6,512 bases of DNA, taken from positions 15,613-22,124 of the forward strand of contig DAHE01000044.1 in the NCBI GenBank assembly GCA_002508315.1, given 5' to 3'. A program made the translations under genes and the position numbers. The stretch comes from Thermocladium sp. UBA166 (GTDB taxonomy: Archaea > Thermoproteota > Thermoprotei > Thermoproteales > Thermocladiaceae). The notes beneath the pieces were generated by a model that ran no database searches, was not told the DNA's origin, and worked only from the letters and a program-made list of their open reading frames with translations. Shown in pieces: positions 1 to 4,836 of the stretch (within the stretch, counting starts at the first letter, position 1; every line of letters starts with the position of its first letter).

Positions 1-476
1 GGCTCGGCTATTCCTCCGCCCGCCTCCACCAATGCCCGTCGAGCGCAGTGAAGCGTGGTTCCCTCCACTGTGACGGGCCTGCTTTCTTCGACGGCGTACA
101 TGGCAGTGCCCTTGATCGACACCGTGGGCGACCCATCATACCCAACGCCCAAACAAATCAATCCAACGGTGGATATGAGGGGATACCCGCTGGCACGTAT
201 CCCCAACCCGCTCAGCATTTGGGATAATACGCTGGGCTCCACCCTGCCTAGCTCTGCGTAGGATGATTCCAAGAATATCACCCCATCATCGTCGAAGTCC
301 ATTAATGGAGTCTCCAAGCCAAAGCCAGCCTCGAAGTGATCGAATAAGGGCTTGTACTTCGATTTTATCCTAGATAGGGATGTTGAGACATAGCTTCCTA
401 TCAAGGAAAGCATTTTATCCATTAACCGTTTTACCTCCTCCTCATCGGGGCCTCCGTTATTGTTGTTTGTAGACAA
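1..476 (-). CDS. Hypothetical protein, 5' part only (runs off left edge)
   Basis: The minus strand is open from about 479 to the window edge (about 158 codons), with codon use like its neighbours and no internal stop. No ATG lies near the 5' end. The best start is TTG at 476-474, giving MSTNNNNGGPDEEEVKRL, because a TATA-like box (minus strand TATTTTAAAA, 513-504) is centred about 32 bp upstream, as for a near-leaderless crenarchaeal mRNA. An ATG at 422-420 (MDKMLSLIG) is the alternative. The product begins with an Asn/Gly/Glu-rich tail, then a basic helical stretch (residues about 15-45), an acidic segment (MDFDDDGVIFLE, about 59-70) and a region of alternating hydrophobic residues likely to be beta/alpha. 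It has no signal peptide or membrane segment in the visible part. I do not recognise the family and assign no function. Confidence 0.6.
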   Translation of the reverse strand, partial: MSTNNNNGGPDEEEVKRLMDKMLSLIGSYVSTSLSRIKSKYKPLFDHFEAGFGLETPLMDFDDDGVIFLESSYAELGRVEPSVLSQMLSGLGIRASGYPLISTVGLICLGVGYDGSPTVSIKGTAMYAVEESRPVTVEGTTLHCARRALVEAGGGIAE

Positions 477-503
477 TTCAAGTCCAATTAATGCGTAAGA
501 GCC

Positions 504-513
504 TTTTAAAATA
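504..513 (-). promoter_or_regulatory. TATA-like box of the left-edge gene
   Basis: Minus-strand TATTTTAAAA is an archaeal TATA-type element centred about 32 bp upstream of the proposed TTG start (476). It is divergent from the TATA box at 537-546, so two promoters lie back to back within about 45 bp. Confidence 0.45.
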
Positions 514-536
514 CGTTTCGCCCAGGCTGCTAAATG

Positions 537-546
537 CTTTTATATT
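537..546 (+). promoter_or_regulatory. TATA-like box upstream of the C/D sRNA candidate
   Basis: Plus-strand CTTTTATATT is centred near 541-542. A start 25-26 bp downstream falls at about 566-568, just before the C box at 569. No protein gene of useful size follows on this strand, so the promoter fits a small RNA unit best. Confidence 0.45.
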
Positions 547-565
547 CCTTAAGGCAAGGGACTGT

Positions 566-620
566 GGAGTGATGATTGACATGCCGAATGATCGGTGATT
601 CCTCCCAGGGTAGCTGATCT
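566..620 (+). ncRNA. Candidate box C/D guide sRNA (2'-O-methylation guide)
   Basis: Elements in order: box C GTGATGA (569-575, exact RUGAUGA), 12-nt guide (576-587), box D' ATGA (588-591, one mismatch to CUGA), 3 nt, box C' GTGATTC (595-601, 5 of 7), 12-nt guide (602-613), box D CTGA (614-617, exact). Both guides are exactly 12 nt and the D'/C' gap is 3 nt, which is the compact layout of archaeal C/D sRNAs that assemble with L7Ae, Nop5 and fibrillarin. A TATA-like box lies at the right distance upstream. The D guide would pair with CUACCCUGGGAG and direct methylation to the C opposite G609; the D' guide would pair with UCGGCAUGUCAA. Weak points: C' is imperfect, there is almost no terminal stem, and I cannot identify the targets. 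The alternative is a 9-residue ORF at 572-598, which is unlikely to be meaningful. Confidence 0.5.
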
Positions 621-624
621 TTCC

Positions 625-1380
625 TCATCCTATTATCAATGTTAAGGCCATTGCGTAAAATATGGCCAGAACCCCCGATAGGTAGATGCCATCAAAGGTT
701 CCCATTCCCCCTATGTCTATTATGGCCGGCGCAGTATTGATCACCTCCCCCAAATGCATTAGGTCAGCACCTATCAAGCTGCCCAGCACGCCCACCATAT
801 ATGACGCAGCGGGGGCTACGTTCAGGTAGGATGGGGAGACAGCGTACACTAGAAGCGTGGTGGCGGTGGCCGATATCAATGGAGGCAGGAATGCAGGGGT
901 TACTATGCCCATGCCTGGGATTACCTTTGCAGATCTATTAACCGCTAGCACAGTGACTAGGAGGGAGACCAGTACGGCCGCCATCAATCTATGGGAGAGG
1001 ATCCACATTATGTAACTCAAGGTGATGGACATTATCGCCGGAATAATGGCTCCGCCGACGTTTATGGAGACAATGCTCCTCTGTATCTGCTGCATGAAGC
1101 CGGGCAACTTGAATCGGAGGCCCATGAATTCCACCGTGAAGTAACTGGGCACCACCGCCCTCCTCCTCGTCTCGTACACAGCAACATGCACTACGCTGGT
1201 CAGTAAACTGAGTCCAGTTATCGTTAAGGCAACCAAGGCGCCGTAGTAGGCTGGGAAGCCCAGGAGCTTAAATGCAAGGGCTAGGTTTATTATCGACATT
1301 GGTATCACGAATATGGCCAGCATAGAGTACAGTATCAATCTATACCCCCCAAGCGGCGAGAATATAATTATCTTAAACAT
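625..1380 (-). CDS. DUF1614 family multi-pass membrane protein
   Basis: Predicted integral membrane protein of about 251 residues with roughly seven hydrophobic segments. Family-typical motifs are INVGGAIIP in the middle (residues about 106-114), then GSLIGADLMHL (200-210) and IGGMGTFDGIYLSG (223-236) near the C terminus. These match the DUF1614 family of archaea and bacteria as I know it; its biochemical role is undescribed. The conserved acidic residues in the last two motifs lie beside or within membrane helices and could bind a ligand or ion, but that is inference. Start: the frame is open further upstream and an ATG exists at 1500, but the ATG at 1380-1378 has a TATA-like box 25 bp upstream (1402-1409) and the family usually begins close to this hydrophobic N terminus. 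The extra 40 residues look non-coding and lie antisense to a transporter relic. The stop is 7 bp from the opposing C/D sRNA candidate. Confidence 0.85.
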   Translation of the reverse strand: MFKIIIFSPLGGYRLILYSMLAIFVIPMSIINLALAFKLLGFPAYYGALVALTITGLSLLTSVVHVAVYETRRRAVVPSYFTVEFMGLRFKLPGFMQQIQRSIVSINVGGAIIPAIMSITLSYIMWILSHRLMAAVLVSLLVTVLAVNRSAKVIPGMGIVTPAFLPPLISATATTLLVYAVSPSYLNVAPAASYMVGVLGSLIGADLMHLGEVINTAPAIIDIGGMGTFDGIYLSGVLAIFYAMALTLIIG

Positions 1381-1401
1381 GGATGCCCAGCCAAGTACCG
1401 A

Positions 1402-1409
1402 ATAAATGC
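1402..1409 (-). promoter_or_regulatory. TATA-like box for the DUF1614 gene
   Basis: Minus-strand GCATTTAT lies about 25 bp upstream of ATG 1380, giving a leaderless transcript. A second A/T-rich element (AATATTTAAC, about 1431-1422) lies further upstream with no start codon at the matching distance. Confidence 0.4.
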
Positions 1410-1461
1410 TTTGCTCCCCAGTTAAATATTCTACCCTTGATCTTTGCCTACCTAGTATTGA

Positions 1462-1651
1462 CTGCATCTTCACATAGCTCATGCATGGGGAATTGTTCAA
1501 GTTGAGGGATTTTCGAGGAGCATCCTGTAGCTGAGGGACGCCGCAGGCCTTAAGGACGCGATATCCAGGTTTAGTGAGAAGCCAGAATATAGAACCCTGC
1601 GCGTTCGGGGAGCAGGTCAGTTATATTCAGAATCTATTTATTTCACTGTAG
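1462..1651 (+). pseudogene. Probable remnant of a cation diffusion facilitator (CDF) transporter
   Basis: One plus-strand frame (codons from 1462) reads as the junction between the last membrane helix and the cytoplasmic domain of a CDF/FieF-type metal exporter. The pieces are GIVQVEGFSRSIL, then an in-frame TAG (1528-1530), LRDAAGLKDAISRFSEKP, and YRTLRVRGAGQLYSESIYFT. Family members typically show an EG...DSLL-LLDA segment, then a helix, then an LR-R-AG strand followed by a beta strand, and the order and spacing match. Upstream the frame is full of stops. Downstream the similarity ends at about 1651, exactly where the reductase gene begins. A living CDF is about 290 residues, so both ends are missing. 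No start codon or promoter serves the fragment. The assignment rests on pattern memory, not alignment, and chance resemblance remains possible. Confidence 0.4.
1634..1643 (+). promoter_or_regulatory. TATA-like box for the SDR gene
   Basis: CTATTTATTT is centred about 26 bp before the GTG at 1664, as expected for a leaderless crenarchaeal promoter. It lies inside the 3' part of the CDF relic frame. Confidence 0.5.
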
Positions 1652-1663
1652 AGCGCCAGTTTC

Positions 1664-2431
1664 GTGATGGTGATAGTGACTGGCAGCGGGAGGGGGATAG
1701 GCAGGTCCATAGCGGTGAGGCTGGCTAAGGAGGGCTTCGCCGTGGTAGTCAACGTGAAGAGACATTTGGATGAGGGGGAGGAAACATTGCGGGAGGTGGA
1801 GAGGTACTCGAGGGGGATACTTGTTCAAGCAGACGTGGCCACTCAGGAGGGAGCCGCTGCTTTAGTGGGCGAGGCGTTGAGGGCTTTCGGCTCCGTGGAC
1901 GTGCTGGTCAACAATGCGGGGCTGGGAATAGCTCGGCCGCTCGTGGAGGTGGACGAGGCTCTCTGGGACAAGTTAATCGACACCAATCTGAAATCCGTCT
2001 ACTTAGTCACGAAGGAGGTTCTCCCACACATGATCGAGAAGCGGCGAGGCACCATCATTAATATAACATCCATAGCCGGCGTAATGGGCTTGGCCAACCT
2101 GGCCCCCTACAGCGCGGCTAAGGCCGGCATCATAGGTCTCACCAAGGCATTGGCAGCGGAGGTCGGCCCCATGGGTATAACTGTTAACGCGATAGCCGCT
2201 GGATTAGTCAAGACTAAGATGGGCGATTCCTTGGTGAAGTACGTGGGGCAAACGGAGGATGAGTGGGCCGCTAACCACACCCTGACGGGCAGCGCGGCGG
2301 GTCCCGATGAGGTGGCGGAGTTAGTTGCCGTGCTGGCGACGGGCAGGGTTAGGAATATGACGGGGCAGGTATTGGTTCTGGACAGCGGTTCATCCCTGGT
2401 TGAGTCCCGCCGCTTCTCCAGCAGCCGTTAA
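1664..2431 (+). CDS. Short-chain dehydrogenase/reductase (SDR, FabG-like)
   Basis: Classical SDR of 255 residues with the full motif set: cofactor-binding TGSGRGIG (6-13), ADVA (56-59), NNAG (83-86), active-site Asn108 (DTNLKS), Ser136 (ITSIAG), and Tyr149 with Lys153 (YSAAK). The C-terminal GQVLVLDSGSS is the usual SDR ending. A basic residue after the second beta strand (VVNVKR, Lys32/Arg33) suggests NADP(H) rather than NAD(H). It is soluble and probably tetrameric. The closest named type is 3-oxoacyl-ACP reductase (FabG), but archaea lack classical ACP-dependent fatty acid synthesis, so the substrate is probably another ketone or alcohol; it cannot be read from the sequence. The start is GTG 1664 or ATG 1667 (GTG-ATG-GTG), both fitting the TATA box at 1634-1643. 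The stop codon overlaps that of the opposing PINA gene within TTAA (2428-2431). Confidence 0.92.
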   Translation: MMVIVTGSGRGIGRSIAVRLAKEGFAVVVNVKRHLDEGEETLREVERYSRGILVQADVATQEGAAALVGEALRAFGSVDVLVNNAGLGIARPLVEVDEALWDKLIDTNLKSVYLVTKEVLPHMIEKRRGTIINITSIAGVMGLANLAPYSAAKAGIIGLTKALAAEVGPMGITVNAIAAGLVKTKMGDSLVKYVGQTEDEWAANHTLTGSAAGPDEVAELVAVLATGRVRNMTGQVLVLDSGSSLVESRRFSSSR

Positions 2432-4035
2432 TCTTCCCTGGGCTCTACCCTTATGTCCACATTGTACTTCCTCTTGAGCCCCTCCAGCTTGGGCAGCACC
2501 CTCGATATGGTTATGCCCATATAGCCCTCCGGCACCCTGATCACGACGGTGTTGGGTCCCCCGTACTCTATGGATAGCTCGCTTGGGGGGACGTATTTCT
2601 TAAGGGTCCTTGCTATTCTACTTATAACTCTATAATCCCCATGCTGGGCCTTGGCTCTCTCCCTCCCTCTTATGGGCACCACGAAAGTCTCCTCCCCGAA
2701 CACGTATACCTCGTACTCCGCGTCGCCGTTTATGAAGTCCCTCACCGTGACTACGGGGCGCGCCAAGTCCTGCTCCCGCATTCCCTCAGGTATCTTAACC
2801 GACATCTCCAGCGAGTAAACCTTACTCACATCCCCCCTATCCATGAATATTATAGTGTCCATTATGGACGGCAACATCCCTAACTCCACCCTCCCTATGA
2901 ATCTCTGTATGGCATCTATGGGCGTTGTGGCGTGCACGACGCCCACCATGCCTATGCCCGCCAGCCTCAAGTCAACGTACACCTGGAAATCAGCGGTATC
3001 CCTCATCTCGTCGAATATGGTGTAATCTGGTCTGGAGAGGAGCAGTATATCGTGTATTTCCTCGGATGAGGCCATGGTTTTGGACAACTGCGTGACTTGA
3101 GGTGGCAGTATCATGTCCCTCGGCGATTCTATAGTCTTGACTATCCTATTCTTAGATAAATAGAACTCCGCCAACGCTTGGGCGAACGTTGTCTTACCGG
3201 CGCCAGGCGAGCCCGCTATCAGTATGCCCTCCGCCCCCTCCTCCAGCCTGGCCAGCACCTTGGGATGCAGTGAGTAATCCTCTATCCTGCGCTTGACGAG
3301 TGGCTTGACGGCGGTTATCTCTATGCCGTCGGAAACAGGTGGGAACACTGCCACCACTCTTATGTCCTTGTGCTGGATTATGAGTGAGTGATCCCGCCTC
3401 ACTTCTATCATCGTATCATTGCTCCTGTGAGCCATGGATATGAGCTCCCTCACCATCTTCTCCAATTGCTCTCTCCTCATGGGTTCCGACCCCAGCGGAA
3501 CCATCTCCCACGCCCCCGGTTTCCCTCTCTTGCCCAGGGGAGCCACGTCCTCCTTCAAGTGAACGGACATTAACCCGCCCTCCAGCTGGAACATTCTCTC
3601 CAGCTCCGCCGGCTTGTCCTTGCCCAAGTATAGGTACTTCACCCTCATTATCTCGCAGATGTTCTTGGTCGTTTGATCGCTGGTGACCAGCGTCGCACCC
3701 ACTTCCCTAGCTACCTCCCTGGCTATTACGTCGACGTCATCCGTCCGCCCAACCTCCCTAGGCACGGTGTCTATGTACTCTATTCTCACGGAGTCAGTGA
3801 GCCCCATCTTATTCAAGGCATCGCTTATATACTCCAGCTCCTCTATCCCCAGCTTGCCGATGGATGATCCCTTCCTCTCCTCCTCCTCGAATAGCCTAAC
3901 CATCAATGAATGAATCAATAGCTTCCCCCTAATCTCCCCCCTCATGACCGCCTCCCTCAAGCTGCCATCGACTATCACGCTCACGTCAGGCACGTAAACC
4001 TCATCGGATGCCAACATCAAGTTCAAGAGCCTCAT
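2428..4035 (-). CDS. pinA: PINA-type PIN domain/VirB11-like ATPase with KH domain
   Basis: Protein of up to 535 residues with the domain order of the archaeal COG1855 family. N-terminal PIN nuclease domain: acidic residues Asp17 (YVPDVSVIVDG), Asp100/Asp102 (RTDDVDVIAREV) and Asp120 (LVTSDQ). Then a VirB11/PilT-like hexameric ATPase: Walker A GSPGAGKTT (275-283), TIESPRDM (301-308), Walker B YTIFDEMRD (338-346), His box VVHATTPIDAIQRF (366-379). Last, a KH-like domain (about 465-533). In Sulfolobus islandicus the family member PINA is a Holliday-junction branch-migration ATPase that interacts with Hjm and Hjc, so a role in recombination repair is likely here. Oddity: the KH GxxG loop is replaced by SRVLPK. 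Start: ATG 4035 is the longest, but the TATA box at 4046-4053 fits ATG 4017 (MLASDEVYVPD) better for a leaderless start. The gene stands alone between the tRNA and the convergent SDR gene. Confidence 0.9.
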   Translation of the reverse strand: MRLLNLMLASDEVYVPDVSVIVDGSLREAVMRGEIRGKLLIHSLMVRLFEEEERKGSSIGKLGIEELEYISDALNKMGLTDSVRIEYIDTVPREVGRTDDVDVIAREVAREVGATLVTSDQTTKNICEIMRVKYLYLGKDKPAELERMFQLEGGLMSVHLKEDVAPLGKRGKPGAWEMVPLGSEPMRREQLEKMVRELISMAHRSNDTMIEVRRDHSLIIQHKDIRVVAVFPPVSDGIEITAVKPLVKRRIEDYSLHPKVLARLEEGAEGILIAGSPGAGKTTFAQALAEFYLSKNRIVKTIESPRDMILPPQVTQLSKTMASSEEIHDILLLSRPDYTIFDEMRDTADFQVYVDLRLAGIGMVGVVHATTPIDAIQRFIGRVELGMLPSIMDTIIFMDRGDVSKVYSLEMSVKIPEGMREQDLARPVVTVRDFINGDAEYEVYVFGEETFVVPIRGRERAKAQHGDYRVISRIARTLKKYVPPSELSIEYGGPNTVVIRVPEGYMGITISRVLPKLEGLKRKYNVDIRVEPRED

Positions 4036-4045
4036 AAACGAGCAG

Positions 4046-4053
4046 CTTAAATA
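4046..4053 (-). promoter_or_regulatory. TATA-like box for pinA
   Basis: Minus-strand TATTTAAG is preceded by purine-rich GTAAAGG (BRE-like). Its centre is 15 bp from ATG 4035 but about 33 bp from ATG 4017, so transcription would probably begin near 4024, inside the longer reading frame. This argues that the protein starts at 4017, or at the TTG at 4026. Confidence 0.5.
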
Positions 4054-4127
4054 CCTTTACATCCAAGGCACCCCCTCCTTAATTAATGCCTTTCAAGCGA
4101 AAGATAACGCGCCAACGAATCAATGCG

Positions 4128-4226
4128 TGGAGCCCCGGCCGGGATTTGAATTCCCGGGCGGATTCCCGCCACCCGGGACCTCCTGCTTACGAGGCAGGCG
4201 CTCCAACCAGGCTGAGCTACCGGGGC
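4128..4226 (-). tRNA. tRNA-Thr (anticodon CGU) with T-arm intron and encoded CCA
   Basis: Cloverleaf on the minus strand: acceptor GCCCCGG (4226-4220) pairs with CCGGGGC (4138-4132); D stem GCUC/GAGC; anticodon stem CCUGC/GCAGG with loop CUCGUAA, so anticodon CGU (4191-4189) reads ACG threonine codons. The variable loop is AGGUC, the discriminator U73 (4131), and CCA is encoded at 4130-4128. As written, the T arm is interrupted. Removing 21 nt (4171-4151) restores a canonical stem CCGGG/CCCGG around loop UUCAAAU and gives a 75-nt tRNA plus CCA. The TATA box at 4251-4259 lies about 28 bp upstream. A long class II variable arm is ruled out because Thr tRNAs are class I and the unspliced T loop would have 9 nt. 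Confidence 0.95.
4151..4171 (-). other. 21-nt archaeal tRNA intron at position 53/54 (BHB motif)
   Basis: The unspliced RNA folds into a bulge-helix-bulge. Exon CCCG (4177-4174) pairs with intron CGGG (4156-4153). The 5' bulge is GG^U (cut between 4172 and 4171) and the 3' bulge is AA^U (cut between 4151 and 4150). The inner intron helix is GGCGG with CCGCC, closed by a GAAU loop. The outer exon helix is missing, so this is the relaxed HBh' type. Excision by the tRNA splicing endonuclease gives a standard T arm. Introns away from 37/38, including T-arm positions, are characteristic of Thermoproteales. Confidence 0.9.
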
Positions 4227-4250
4227 TCTTCGTTGCCTCAATCATAATGG

Positions 4251-4259
4251 CTTTTAAGG
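4251..4259 (-). promoter_or_regulatory. TATA-like box for tRNA-Thr
   Basis: Minus-strand CCTTAAAAG is centred about 28 bp upstream of tRNA nucleotide G1 (4226), so transcription would begin only a nucleotide or two ahead of the mature 5' end. Confidence 0.55.
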
Positions 4260-4264
4260 ATTGC

Positions 4265-4281
4265 GGGAGGGAGGGAGAGGG
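4265..4281 (+). other. G-quadruplex motif between divergent promoters
   Basis: Four GGG runs occur at 4265-4267, 4269-4271, 4273-4275 and 4279-4281 with loops of 1, 1 and 3 nt, the tightest class of intramolecular G-quadruplex pattern. The purine tract continues to about 4289. It sits just upstream of the tRNA TATA box (minus) and about 45 bp before the DUF2175 TATA box (plus). No gene occupies 4260-4324. Confidence 0.6.
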
Positions 4282-4324
4282 AAGGAGGACCCATTGAGTC
4301 GGCCAGCGTGGTGAGGCGAGCTAC

Positions 4325-4332
4325 GTTTTTAT
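4325..4332 (+). promoter_or_regulatory. TATA-like box for the DUF2175 gene
   Basis: GTTTTTATG (about 4325-4332) is centred 26-27 bp before ATG 4355. It overlaps the upstream in-frame ATG at 4331, which therefore is unlikely to be transcribed as a start codon. Confidence 0.55.
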
Positions 4333-4354
4333 GAACCGCGCCGCCAACGCCTTT

Positions 4355-4693
4355 ATGGATAGTCAATGGAAATGTATAGCGTGCGGCAAGCCCGTCGTGG
4401 AGGGCCAGTTGTTCACGTTCGTGAAGGGCGGCCCAATACACTGGGGCTGCATGGTGAATAAAATAAAGGAGAAGATGGGAGGCAGTGTTCCAGCGGACGT
4501 GATGGCGCTGCTGGAGGTTAATAGGCACATACATGAGGGAATACTCGTCGCTAAGGATGCGGAGGCAATAAGTGGGGAGGAGGCTAGGAGCATTGTGGCG
4601 GCGAGGAGGAAAGCATTGGAGGGAGAGGCGGCCAAGATGAATAACGATTTGTTCAAGATAATAGAGGCCAAATACCAAGTCGTGGTGTTCTAA
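4355..4693 (+). CDS. DUF2175 family small zinc-binding protein
   Basis: A 112-residue protein beginning MDSQWKCIACGKPVVEG. Cys7, Cys10, His29 and Cys32 (C-x2-C ... H-W-G-C) form a compact zinc-ribbon/LIM-like site, and QLFTFVKGGPIHWGC is typical of the archaeal DUF2175 family, whose function is not known. The rest is largely helical and charged (residues about 36-105, rich in Glu, Lys, Ala), possibly a dimerising or partner-binding helix pair, ending in the hydrophobic strand QVVVF. There is no signal peptide, so it is cytoplasmic. Start: the same frame has an ATG at 4331, but it lies inside the TATA-like box, which points to a leaderless start at 4355. It is monocistronic and divergent from tRNA-Thr. 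Confidence 0.85.
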   Translation: MDSQWKCIACGKPVVEGQLFTFVKGGPIHWGCMVNKIKEKMGGSVPADVMALLEVNRHIHEGILVAKDAEAISGEEARSIVAARRKALEGEAAKMNNDLFKIIEAKYQVVVF

Positions 4694-4722
4694 GATCTGA
4701 ATGGGAACCCACCGCCCAACCA

Positions 4723-4730
4723 TTTTTAAA
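4723..4730 (+). promoter_or_regulatory. TATA-like box upstream of the 27-residue ORF and surface protein
   Basis: TTTTTAAA is a strong A/T box in a G/C-rich surrounding, centred about 25 bp before ATG 4751. Transcription from here would start at about 4751-4752 and run through the surface protein gene. A weaker element (CTAGTAAA, 4806-4813) lies 26-27 bp before ATG 4837. Confidence 0.5.
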
Positions 4731-4750
4731 GGCCGCGGAATCGAAAATAC

Positions 4751-4834
4751 ATGCCTAAATACACATTATTGACGGCCGCTGCCCCCGTACTTGGGGCTTG
4801 CGGCACTAGTAAAGCAAAGGCGTGTCCGTGGTAA
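4751..4834 (+). CDS. Possible 27-residue leaderless ORF (leader peptide or small protein)
   Basis: ATG 4751 lies at the expected transcription start of the TATA box at 4723-4730. The frame encodes 27 residues, MPKYTLLTAAAPVLGACG followed by TSKAKACPW, and stops at TAA 4832-4834. The next gene begins at ATG 4837, only 2 nt later, so the pair could be translationally coupled or the ORF could regulate the downstream surface protein. It has two cysteines and no recognisable domain. The promoter fit is its only real support. If the surface protein uses the weaker TATA element at 4806-4813, this stretch is just promoter and untranslated sequence. Confidence 0.35.
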   Translation: MPKYTLLTAAAPVLGACGTSKAKACPW

Positions 4835-4836
4835 TC

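Noticed and set aside
572..598. Nine-codon ORF in the C/D sRNA region
   Set aside because: Too short to judge, and the box spacing explains the same bases better.
991..1206. Plus-strand 71-codon frame inside DUF1614
   Set aside because: His- and Gly-rich antisense shadow of a clearly coding membrane protein.
1381..1500. N-terminal extension of the DUF1614 frame to ATG 1500
   Set aside because: The segment contains the TATA-like box for ATG 1380, lacks family similarity and lies antisense to the CDF relic.
2428..2431. Tail-to-tail overlap of the SDR and pinA stop codons in TTAA
   Set aside because: Common in compact archaeal genomes and of no special meaning here.
4090..4103. Small hairpin CTTTC/GAAAG downstream of the tRNA
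   Set aside because: Only 5 bp with a 4-nt loop and no adjacent T run, so neither a terminator nor an RNA gene is supported.
4141..4180. Long variable arm making the tRNA a class II Ser or Leu type
   Set aside because: The anticodon is CGU (Thr), the T loop would have 9 nt, and removing a bulge-helix-bulge intron restores a perfect T arm.
4238..4723. 161-codon minus-strand open frame
   Set aside because: It lies antisense across the DUF2175 gene, its promoter and the tRNA promoter; its His/Leu/Pro-rich product has no domain and is a codon-bias shadow.
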